DNA of 64,000 nt, taken from assembly GCA_028753945.1 (NCBI GenBank), contig JAPNXP010000014.1:2604001-2668000 (forward strand), in the 5' to 3' direction. The notes below the pieces were generated by a model that did no database searches, was not told the DNA's origin, and saw only the letters and a list, made by a program, of their open reading frames with translations. This document shows positions 55,066-64,000 of the stretch, one piece after another. The stretch's first letter is position 1; each line of letters begins with the position of its first letter. Source of the stretch: Hexactinellida sp. DTS-2022 (Eukaryota > Porifera > Hexactinellida). Both the position numbers and the translations under genes were made by a program.

Positions 55066-55413
55066 GATTCTGAACAAGTTGACTATCTCGAACAATTATA
55101 CCAAGTGATAATTAAGACGGTCCGCATGTGTATAACTAGCTTCAGGAAGCTTGAGTGGAGCCCAACAAGGGATCAGTCGACAGAATGACAAAATTTGAGA
55201 ATGGAATTTCTATGACATTCCCCATCATCAAAGAAATTTCTCTCAAGTGACCACTTGAACGATGGCCAAATTTAATTTATGTTGATTACGAATATCGGCA
55301 AACAAGTTGGATTGAGCAAGCTAGATGAGCTGTAACACCTTTAAAATAAGTCCCCTAAGTTGTAAATTGTGCCTGGCACATTGAATTTTGAAGTTGGCAA
55401 TATATCCAAAAAA
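55066..55413. other. Dispersed repeat fragment
   Basis: About 55190-55310 shares GAGAATGGAAT and GTTGATTACGAATATC with the repeat at about 8390-8580. No gene seen. Confidence 0.4.
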
Positions 55414-55418
55414 CACCA

Positions 55419-56472
55419 CACAGTGGTTTATTTGGACCATTCACAGGAATTAGGTATTTCCAGGTCAGATAGACCTATCAAATGTATTATATACCAATAA
55501 GTTATCGATACCTGTGAATCAATTTATGGACTCAGAAAATTAGTACGGCTTCTTATTTTTAAGTTATGACGTCATAGTATTTTTTAGACTCCCATAGTTT
55601 CCACAAATATTTGCCAAATTTGTATTTTCAAATAAACTAGAGCTAATTAATTTATGTGCAACTCTAAATAAATGCATGGTGTAGATATAAATTAACTTGA
55701 TAATGTAATTCGAGATCCTAGGCCTGTTAAATAACCAGTTTTATTAACATCAACGATTCGACCAGTTTTTCTTGATCCAATTTTGGCATTTGATCACCCT
55801 TGCGTTTTCTATTCCATTACAGCAACCTGTATAGATTCTGCAACCCGTATACTTCTAAATTATTCATTGTAGTTTACTAATAGATGAAATTTCGATAAGA
55901 AAAATTAAAATCTTGGTATATGAATTTTAAAAGCCCCCGTATATAGACAAGTAGATTTTGGTTTGCGCGGGGTTGCGCGGGGTTAGAAAGTGGTTAAAAC
56001 AGAAGTTTATTAGGTCATTATAAGATAAAAACGTGTCTGGGTACACGGCACTTGACGGCACCACAAAATTAGGCACTTCCTAAAAAGGTATATATCTGTC
56101 CGGACTTTTAGTTGAAACATATTTTGTAATGATCCACTACACTTAGAGTTGACGTGATATATATTTGAAACTCAACTGTTTTAGGATGATCTAAGGTACA
56201 ATAATATGTATTGAAAGTCTTAGGTCATAATGAAAGAAGCCTACAGAGAATATGAGCATGATCTAAAGCAAGATTATGAAACCACAAAATTCAAAAATAA
56301 AATGATTCTGTTGTGTCATGATTTGATGCATTATATCTCCTAAACCCTTTCGAATTTTTAGCTGAAATTTATCTTTCCTACGTTTTAGCTTATGCTTAAA
56401 ACGATAAAAATGGTTTAGTGTGATTTGAGAACATTGAAATTTTGCACTACTTCCTGTCAATAAGCCACTGTG
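55419..56472 (+). mobile_element. CACAGTG-ended element (Transib/RAG-like), copy 3
   Basis: Begins CACAGTGGTTTATTTGGACC and ends, on the other strand, CACAGTGGCTTATTGACAGG. Exact 5-bp TSD CACCA (55414-55418, 56473-56477). The terminal repeats share CACAGTGGYTTATT and a CAGGAAKTAG block. 1054 bp, distantly homologous to 30446 and 37462 by internal AGATAG and GTATTAT patches. Non-coding. Confidence 0.8.
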
Positions 56473-56743
56473 CACCATTTGCCTTGAAGAATATCCTACA
56501 AAGTTTGTAATTCTATAAAAGCCTTTTTCGTTGTAAGCGACTGGACTATCGGGAATTGTTGTAAGCTTGACATGAATACAACTTCAGATGCTGCTTCAGC
56601 AGTTCAATTTCGGTTAAATACCAAATATTACGTGGAATTTTGCTTGATATAATCAATCAACATCAGTGAATACTGTTAGGCTAATCAATCTCAGAAAATA
56701 AAGTCAGAAACTATCACTGATTTTACAGTTTATTGCTTTAAAC

Positions 56744-57217
56744 CAGGGCTGCCCAACCTTTCTCATGTGGTGAATCACATTTCAAATGATATATAATTTT
56801 CGAATCATAGACCACAATGAGGTTCCATAAACCCCCTAATTAACAAATAATATTAATAAACAAAAAGCAGGTGTTATCAAATGTATTTCTAATATATTTA
56901 TTATAATAAATAAATAATATATAATTCTTATCAATGTGATGGTTGGTACTGCTTGCAATTGGATACAAAATTGTCAATGAGTCCATTAAATGTTGTAAAG
57001 AAATACCAACAAAATATATTTTCGCTCACACAATCTTCCTTGACTTCCATGAATAAAGTTACAATAGTTACTCAAAGATTTTTGGAAGAAATAAACGAAC
57101 GATTTAAAATATTGAAATAACTTAATTATATTTGTAGAATCATAAATTTTAACTGTATTCAATAATAATTGTATTTACGATAAAAGAAGTAAAATGCTGT
57201 TTTCAAAAGCACCCCTG
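56744..57217 (-). mobile_element. hAT MITE (CAGGGGTGCCCAAAC), inversion breakpoint copy 2
   Basis: Reverse-orientation copy of 42884-43446. It appears identical over several hundred bases but lacks about 90 bp near its CAGGGG end. Left flank CTTTAAAC (56736-56743), right flank GTGTAGTG (57218-57225), mismatched to each other but exact complements of the opposite flanks of copy 1. Confidence 0.93.
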
Positions 57218-57303
57218 GTGTAGTGAAAAATATTCATCAAGATGCTGTGCTTCTTCTAGTAAAACCGTTATAGTAGGGTCCTACTATAGTTTTAGACTAT
57301 AAG

Positions 57304-57618
57304 CAGGGGCGGCGCAGCACAGCCCCATTGGGGGGGCGAAAAGGGGCGGACCAATGCACTGGAGGGGCAAACCCAATAGTTGTAGACATTCCAAAATTCA
57401 CATTCAAACCAAAATCGATATTTTTAATGACAAACTTAGTTAAATAATCTGTCCTATAATAGTTTACGGTGGGGCATCTCAGCAAAACCTCTAATTATGG
57501 ACTGCCTGTCCATCAGTATAGCATTTCCGCATTAACATTAAGTACTCCTATAACAGACAAGCGAAATCCCGCCCCCCCAACAGGGGGGGCGGGCGGCTGC
57601 CCCCCCGCGCCGCCACTG
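57304..57618. mobile_element. hAT MITE, GGCGGCGC family
   Basis: Ends CAGGGGCGGCGCAGCAC and (other strand) CAGTGGCGGCGCGGGGG, exact 8-bp TSD ACTATAAG (57296-57303, 57619-57626). 315 bp with poly-G/C runs near both ends. Confidence 0.94.
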
Positions 57619-57626
57619 ACTATAAG

Positions 57627-58137
57627 TGAATTGAATTCGTTCTGATAGAGTTCCGTCCGGCCGGAAAAAAATATAGAAAATAAAAAATATATATATAGAG
57701 GAAAATATAGAGGTTGTATTCTCCTAAGGATGTTCTTTCTATATATCAATTAAAATGAATAGGTCGCTAATCAATTCTCCGTTTTATTAACGGTTTTCTT
57801 GTACGTAAATCAGCCATCCTCTCCATATTGTAATTGTACTCTTATGGTAGACTGAGTACTATATAATATATTACGTAACTATACTGCTCGATAATGACTG
57901 TTATTGATTGGTTATAGCTTCAAAGTGAATTTGTGTTTCATACAAGTACAATGAAAACACTTGGAACATTTACAGTTGATGATTATGATGTCAATTCTAC
58001 TATTCAAAATAATAAAGTAAATACTTCACTAAGATAAAATGTAATTTAAATATTGAATTATCAATACTACGTTGAATATTACGTATAGAGAATGAACAGT
58101 GTACTATAAATATAATTGAAAAATATAAATTTAATTT
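57627..58137. other. No recognised feature
   Basis: AT-rich; nothing seen. It would be Harbinger 5' sequence if the un-inverted order proposed in the findings is right. Confidence 0.35.
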
Positions 58138-58287
58138 CGTACTTAAGTACGTACTTAGTTAAGTATGTACTTAAATACAACAATATTTCTTAGTGAATAC
58201 GACTTAAGTATGTACTTAACTAAGTACGTACTTAGTACTTAAGTATATACTTAGTACTTAAGTACTAAGTAATCTTAGTGAATACGG
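58138..58287 (-). mobile_element. Harbinger-like terminus
   Basis: Reverse complement begins GGGCCCGTATTCACTAAG and continues in a dense series of ACTTAAGTACGTAC-type palindromic motifs. Matches 36031-36085 and resembles 51285-51385. The flank after 58287 (CTCTATGCACTCC) matches the dispersed repeat at about 8620, which gives an empty-site comparison there. Confidence 0.6.
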
Positions 58288-59023
58288 GCCCTCTATGCAC
58301 TCCGGAGGAAATTAGCCACTAATCTAAAAACCCTGCTAATTAAAGATACGTATTCTACGAATGATATGGCTGTCATTGGTTAGAATCATTGCATCACTCA
58401 CTGACACTCAAATAATCAGTGTTAATAGATTGATTAAATTTTAAAGTCACATTTCGACTGCCAATTTTGCATTATTGGACGAATTATGTAAATTTGCGGT
58501 CAAGACGAAAATTTTGCGTGGTATATGTTAGTTTGAAAAAAAAACCCGAATTACATATGTCCTCATTAGTTTATACTTGGTTTCAAACAATTTGGACCAA
58601 ATTTGCAATTGTTGAACCAAATGTAAATTTATTTTAATTTATTTTTCACACTATTATGAGCGTAATCCGGTGAATTTATAGGATAGCAATCTTTTCGAAA
58701 ATGGTTTCAATTGTTCTTCTAATGGGTTTGCAATAGTACATGGATGTGATTGGAAATTCAGTGCTAAGCTCTAGAGTCAATATTTAATGAGTTATAAATT
58801 TGCTAAATCATCAAAAAGTGGCACATTCCAGTGCCCATATAAGGTCATTTTGAAAACGGCGTGATTTACGGCCATAAAATGTATTATCGCCTGATAGGAA
58901 GTCGGGTATTGCGATCATTTTGCGCTCAAAATTTTATATATTGGTCACCGCTTGTCTGAGATTCAAAATCGAAAAATGGCCAGGACCACCCAATGAGTTG
59001 AAAGGTCCGAAAAGTTTAAATGG
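58288..59023. other. Dispersed repeat fragments, no gene
   Basis: 58288-58310 matches the dispersed repeat at about 8620. 58890-58915 shares a 22-bp stretch with 39632-39655. Otherwise AT-rich without recognisable content. Confidence 0.4.
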
Positions 59024-59025
59024 TA

Positions 59026-59185
59026 CAGTTGAAACCGGATATTTTTAACAATCGGATATATTTGACACATTTTCTTGTAAATAATTAATTATTGTTGTTG
59101 TTGTAAAATCGGGTATTTTTAACAATCGGATATTTTTAACAAATTTTCGTGAAAAGAATGTGTTAAAAATATCCGGTTTCAACTG
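59026..59185. mobile_element. pogo-like MITE
   Basis: Inverted ends CAGTTGAAACCGGATATTTT, flanked by TA (59024-59025, 59186-59187). ATCGGATATTTTTAACA motif repeated inside. 160 bp. Confidence 0.93.
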
Positions 59186-59187
59186 TA

Positions 59188-60866
59188 TAGGGTTCACAGT
59201 TTATTTCCAAATTCTTTGAAACCAAGTGTAAACTAATGAATGTATGTATATGGGAATGATCCTTGAACTAAACTTTACAATGCAAACTTTCAGAGATACA
59301 GCCCTTTGAAGTGAGATTAGGCACCTTGACAGTCCAAATCTGACTTCAAATGACTATAACTCCGAAGTTAATTTTTGGAATGTTGAAAATTTTGGTTTAA
59401 AAGCTAAGTAAATATGTAAATATACTTTTGTATGAATAACAACGAAATTGAAATCAAATTATGGTAGTGCGAGCCTGCAAACTTTTTATTCCATTTGAAA
59501 AAGTCGCCGTTCATCATGTCCTTCACATTCCTGGAACTTAGAGTGGTCACTACAGGAAAACTAGATTTCAGATACACATGAAATTTCAATATAGCTATAC
59601 ATTATAGGGTTCTATCTAAAAACAATCTAATCTCAAATTATCTGAAGAGCATAATGCGGCCGTAATTTATAATACTCTGAATTTGGCCATATAACAGACG
59701 TTTCCCAATTTCACTTAGCCCTAGTGAGTTCATTTGTACTCAGAATTAAGCCAAATTTTGTTATATTATCCTCCCGAGTATTATAACTAATAAAACGAAA
59801 TAAACTCAATTATTTTAAAAATAAAAAATAAACCATAGCCTTAAATATCCATCAGAGCCAGTTTTGAATTCCATAATTGTTTTATGGAAGACCTTTAGTG
59901 GCATCGAAAACAACAAAGACCTGTTGGCGAAACTTGTAAGTTGACCTTCTAGAAAAATACTAGTTGAACTTTCGTTGATGTATTTGGAAGATAGTGATAA
60001 TTGTGATCCCAGTATTTGGAAGCCTACTTGTATTAGCTGTGGTGTGTTTAGTTGGAATATCTTATCAAAACTCGTCTTTACCGCAGCGTATTGTTTTCTT
60101 GCAAATAAAGTTAAGAATTATAACTCGCTGGTTCTTTCAAAAAGTAGAGAAAAGCGTAAATTAAAGAAATTCTATTAATTATGTGTCTACTTATTTGTAT
60201 TACTCTGTTTATTCTTATTTCTATTATGTAGTTAAGTGTGATTGTGTCACTGTTAAGAGCGAGAGAGAAAGAGGCGAGAAAAAAAAAAGCAAATAATTGT
60301 GTATTATTTAATGTAGTATTAATTAGAAATTGTACTGTTTGTGTTTATTATTACTATTAAATTATGAAAATCCAATCAGCTAATACTAATTACGGGCTAG
60401 CAGGGCTGAGTTATGTTTACGACCTAGATACGCATAAAGAACTTTTTAGTTCAATATACTGAACATTAAAAAATTAAAATTTACCATCTTCTTGTGCATC
60501 CCTGGTACATCTACGGTCAGGCCATATATAGAGTAGGCTATGGATGAATTTATTTTCAATCAATCAGATTGCAGCCCCTGAAAATCTTCCCATTATGCAC
60601 AGTATATTTATACTAATTGAATAAGTTAGCTGATCCATACTAATAAACCCTCGAATTTAATTGGCTAACATATTTTGTCCCCTTTAAATGTGAATATTTC
60701 TCTTCAAAAACAAATAGATCATCTTCGCAGTACAAAATTACTCCTATATACAAATTTTCAGCTTTCTGGGACTCATAGTCTTTCTAATTAATTCTAGACA
60801 AACTTTTAACATATAGACGAGCGAGCGTAGCTAGGGAGAAATTTTTTTGGAGTGTACCGGGAATCT
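59188..60866. other. No confident gene; possible terminal exon near 59975-60178
   Basis: The plus frame 59975-60178 has a hydrophobic stretch (WNILSKLVFTAAYCFLANKV) and a basic end, but no convincing splice acceptor and no family I know. About 60815-60834 reads GAGCGAGCGTAGCTAG, similar to a Helitron 3' end, but is followed by G rather than T. Confidence 0.3.
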
Positions 60867-60972
60867 CAGGGTTGCCAAAAGGTCCCGCATTGTCAGGTCA
60901 GGTCTTACATACAATATTTACGTTCAGGTCAGATCAGGTCTTGGTGGTAAAAAAATTCATACAGGTCAGGTC

Positions 60973-61208
60973 CAGGCCTTCATCTGGGTGCGCGGCGCGC
61001 ACCCAGGGGTGCGTGATTTTTAAGGAAAATGCTGGAAGGGTGCGTGAAAATGGAATTAATTGGGTGCGCTATGCGCACCCAGAGTATTTTTAATACTAAA
61101 TTTGTTCTTTTTTTGGTAAATATGCTATTTTTGGTTTATTTGGGTGCGCGATTGTAAAATAAACATTTCCTAGGGTGCGCGGATCTCTTAGGGCTAGATG
61201 AAGGCCTG
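60973..61208. mobile_element. hAT MITE, CAGGCCTTCATC family, copy 3
   Basis: Inverted ends CAGGCCTTCATCTGGGTG and (other strand) CAGGCCTTCATCTAGCC, exact 8-bp TSD GTCAGGTC (60965-60972, 61209-61216). Nearly identical to 1460-1694. Inserted within a CAGGTCAGGTC array. 236 bp. Confidence 0.93.
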
Positions 61209-61435
61209 GTCAGGTCAGGTCATTGACATTCTCAGGTCAATTCCAGCTTAATTTCAAGTCAATTTCAGGTACTAGTACTAGTCTCTTATATTATATTTAT
61301 ATACTAGTGAATAGTGAGGTTTATACAATATAGAGCATCAATTTATTAATTGGGTGTCGTTGATCAGCAATTCCCACCTAATTTTTCGATGCGCTCATAA
61401 TTTGCTGATATCAATACTTAAGCGCGTCATTTTAT

Positions 61436-61945
61436 CAGTGCTGCCAACCCTCCCGATTTCGGCGGGAGGGTCCCGCTTTTTCATGTTTCCTCCCGCTCTC
61501 CCGCCTCCCCTCTCAAACCTCCCGCTTTTTGGATGATTGTACGTATATGTTGGTGAACTTGTCTTTTTCCTATAGAAATATGTCAAAATGACTTTAACAA
61601 TCTAATTTTAAGTATATAAGAGTGCTAATCAATCTCCAAAACGAGCCTTCGAGTCTATGTAGTGAGGAGGGAAAGGGGGGGGGGGGGGGGGGGTGACCCG
61701 CATCGGACCATCTCAAACTTGGGAGGTATGTAACAAAATGCCATCTGCTACAAATATTTCAATATGAGAGGGTAGAAACGCCTTTTATAATGCCTATAAT
61801 GCCTTTTATTCAGGTATTCTTGCTAATTTAACTAAAATACTGACCTCCCGCTTTTTCTCCCGCTTTTAGAGTATCAACCTCCCGATTTTAGATGAATCTC
61901 CCTCCACAGGTCCCACTTTTGGGATATTTTAGGTTGGCAGCACTG
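61436..61945. mobile_element. hAT-like MITE with CCTCCCG motifs
   Basis: Inverted ends CAGTGCTGCCAACC. The flanks share an exact 6-bp TTTTAT (61430-61435, 61946-61951), shorter than the usual 8. CCTCCCGCTTTTT motifs near both ends and a run of about 18 G near 61677-61694. 510 bp. Confidence 0.8.
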
Positions 61946-62226
61946 TTTTATGCATAAATACACTCCATTCTGAAATCATTGCGCGGCAAATGTCATGGCG
62001 CGTTTAACGCACTTTGTGGGAAAGAGTGGCGTTGATAAATCTGACAAATAAATCCAACCGAGTTGACCCTTTGATAGACTAGGTCCAGCCAGGTCAAGTC
62101 AAAAAAGTTCAGGTCAGTTCATGTCAGGTCAAAATCATGCAAGATTAGGTTCAGTTCAGAAAATAGTTTCAGGTCACTCAAAGGTCAGGTCAGGTCAGGT
62201 CATGACCTGACCTTTTGACTAGCCTG

Positions 62227-63102
62227 TCAGGGATATGACTCTAATATTTTGGTAGGTATGATAAAGTCACCTCGTGACCAGTTTGCTTTGACCCGTTTAA
62301 TTAATACGAACACTATTTCAGCTCCTTCAAACCCTTTCAATACAATGTTATCGATCATACGAAATCCGGAAAAAGGCGAACACATTTTGACGGTCCCCTG
62401 GTGTTCGTACTAACGAGGTACTACTGTACGTAGTTGGCATATTTCACAAGAAAATAATTAAATTTAGGAGAAACAAAAAGAGAATTATTCGTAAAAGAGA
62501 ATTTAGATGAACATTCTAATTTTTGTATTAAACTAATTGTATCGTGACTAAACACAACATAATAAGTGTGGTGTTAATAGAATGTAAACTGAAAAAATAG
62601 CCTGTAGTGGTTTAATTCCATTTCGACTGAATCCAGGTTCAAAAATATAGATGGGAATTTCGGCGGCGGAAAATTCGTGCACTGAGTAGTTTTAGGATTA
62701 AATTCTCTATCGAGTGCATATGAATTGAATGTTGGACACTATTAAAATTCATTTGACAATAAACAGGTGTAATAAGGTGGCCAACAAAAATTAATCAAAA
62801 ATCGTAACCCAGGTGCACATCTGAAACCCATGAGACACCTATCCGAAAATTGGGCTTTTAGTTAATAAAACTTCTGTGGAGAGAACACGGAGTAAACAAT
62901 ATACCAAGTCAGTCATTTTAGAACTGGCACACTACTTAGTAGTCCGCGGAGTAAAAGAGGAGAACTCGATGACCACCAGGCGTGAGTTTCTGGATACTTA
63001 TTTTGCCGAACATTGTTTGAGGAATAAAAATAGCTCGAGAGAGATAATTCAGAAATATTAGTTCAACATATCCTGTAGTATATAGTCCAGATTGGTTCAT
63101 AA
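62227..63102. other. Inverted partial copy of the 15100-16260 repeat at 62620-62880
   Basis: The reverse complement of 62620-62880 matches the head of the 15100/15950 repeat (GTGTCTCATGGG, CAGATGTGCACCTGG). The plus frame 62876-63061 is unrecognised. 62260-62430 ends in CGTTAGTACG...TACTACTG-like sequence, possibly half of a decayed pogo-like MITE. Nothing else seen. Confidence 0.45.
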
Positions 63103-63104
63103 TA

Positions 63105-63612
63105 CAGTGTACTCCGCTTAATTGGGACACCGGTTAATCGGGACAACGCCCCAAGAATATAATCCTTTCATTAAAAGATATTACTAAATTTTCGGTTAAT
63201 CGGGACAAACTAAACAAATTTGGTTCAAAATTGGTGCTCGCTCAATAGAAAATCATTTTGATCAGAACAAATTCTAATAATTTTTGTAGATTCTGATGAA
63301 GGCAGGACAAAAACATCTAAATATTGTCTATTTCTTTTTGATTTTCGTAATTTCGAAAATTACCAGAGATTATGACCTTGTGGTTCAGGGATAAATGAAA
63401 CGGTCCAGAGAATATTAAGGCTCATTCTATGGGTTTGAGAAGAATCAAGGGTCCGCAGGCATTGGAGGAATTGTTGTAACAGGTTTAAAACCAAAATTTG
63501 TGTAAACCACATGTAAATCACTACTTTAGAAAAGTTTTTCGGTTAATTGGGATCTCCGCTTAATTTGGAAGAGGCCTGCAACAAACGTGTCCCAATTAAG
63601 CGGAGTAGACTG
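63105..63612. mobile_element. pogo-like MITE, CCGCTTAATTGGGACA family, copy 2
   Basis: Ends CAGTGTACTCCGCTTAATTG and (other strand) CAGTCTACTCCGCTTAATTG, flanked by TA (63103-63104, 63613-63614). Inverted relative to 28565-29131, with small internal deletions. 508 bp. Confidence 0.93.
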
Positions 63613-63614
63613 TA

Positions 63615-64000
63615 TTTGTAATTTATTCATGAAGTGTTAGCTTGTCTTGATTTATCATTCATCTGATTATAAATTTGATAATTTTTGCTATAAGAAAAAG
63701 CTATTCTTTTTGTGCATAATTTGTTGTTATTCATAATGTTTATGAGTAAATAATGGCATTCTCAAAATGCAACAGTCTCCTTGCATGTTTAGTGAATTAA
63801 TTAAATTAACCATAAATGATGCAAGATGTCTCATCCAAGATATTTCCCCTGTGTATATTTCATCGTTGTATGCAATAGTCACATTGTGTCGGGTGGGCTC
63901 AAGTGTATTACTATTTCCCAAATATTCCTATTCATATACTAGTTATATAATATCTTGTATTTCACAGTAACAAAAAAATATTTGTGAATGTAATTTAAAT
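63615..64000. other. No recognised feature
   Basis: AT-rich to the window end. Overlapping plus and minus frames at 63727-63970 match nothing I know. Confidence 0.35.

Larger units (their letters stand above)
60867..62226. mobile_element. hAT-like element rich in GGTCA repeats, two nested MITEs
   Basis: Ends CAGGGTTGCCAAAAGGTC and (other strand) CAGGCTAGTCAAAAGGTC; long subterminal arrays of CAGGTCAGGTC on both sides. The immediate flanks (GGGAATCT, TCAGGGAT) do not form a TSD. Contains 60973-61208 and 61436-61945. Confidence 0.65.

Noticed and set aside
59975-60178. Small membrane-protein-like frame
   Set aside because: One hydrophobic stretch, but no good acceptor and no family match.
60815-60834. 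Second Helitron 3' end
   Set aside because: Resembles one, but it is followed by G rather than T and no hairpin or 5' end was found.
60867-62226. Exact hAT TSD for the outer GGTCA-repeat element
   Set aside because: The flanks do not match; the element is kept on terminal similarity alone.
1-64000. tRNA, rRNA, CRISPR array or bacterial operon features
   Set aside because: None seen; composition, splice sites and transposon types are those of an animal genome.

Overview
This window is intergenic and intronic DNA from an AT-rich, intron-bearing metazoan, probably an invertebrate with a large, transposon-crowded genome. I could not assign a species. No bacterial features are present. Only two stretches look like host coding sequence: the last coding exon of a JIP3/JIP4 (Sunday driver/UNC-16) scaffold gene on the plus strand (22552-23018), and an unidentified terminal exon on the minus strand (36506-36609). 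Almost everything else I can resolve is transposable elements, often nested several deep, and many have target-site duplications (TSDs) that can be read directly.

Layout. 1-9900: a five-element nest at 594-1793 abutting another hAT element, then a pogo-like MITE, a hAT MITE, a foldback element with a MULE transposon in its arm, and a GC-rich hAT element. 9905-12400: a decayed LINE (CR1/L2/Jockey-like) on the minus strand. 12792-22500: composite MITEs, Helitron-like copies, a 63-bp tandem array split by a hAT MITE, paired long hairpins, and two different hAT transposase remnants. 22552-23018: the JIP exon. 25300-29200: pogo-like elements, one containing a hAT and a TTAA-flanked element. 30446-38622: two elements ending in CACAGTG, a P/THAP9 transposase remnant, a RAG1/Transib-like transposase fragment, and the minus-strand host exon. 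40440-41700: a Helitron helicase fragment cut by hAT. 42876-57225: two inverted hAT copies whose TSDs are exchanged, which shows that the 13.3 kb between them was inverted. That interval carries a PIF/Harbinger transposon, and its Myb-like gene is split by a 4145-bp Ginger element that itself contains a pogo-like and a hAT MITE. 58000-64000: Harbinger-like termini, more hAT and pogo-like MITEs, and a hAT-like nest.

Four observations stand out. (1) The inversion proved by exchanged TSDs. (2) A family of ~1.1-kb non-autonomous elements with RSS-heptamer-like CACAGTG ends and 5-bp TSDs, near a RAG1/Transib-like transposase fragment. (3) A hAT MITE carrying a pogo-like MITE at the same internal site in both copies, so the two have moved as a unit. 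(4) The Ginger-in-Harbinger nest with exact 4-bp and 8-bp TSDs. Coordinates of elements with TSDs are exact from reading; family assignments made without a conserved protein rest on termini and TSD length only.
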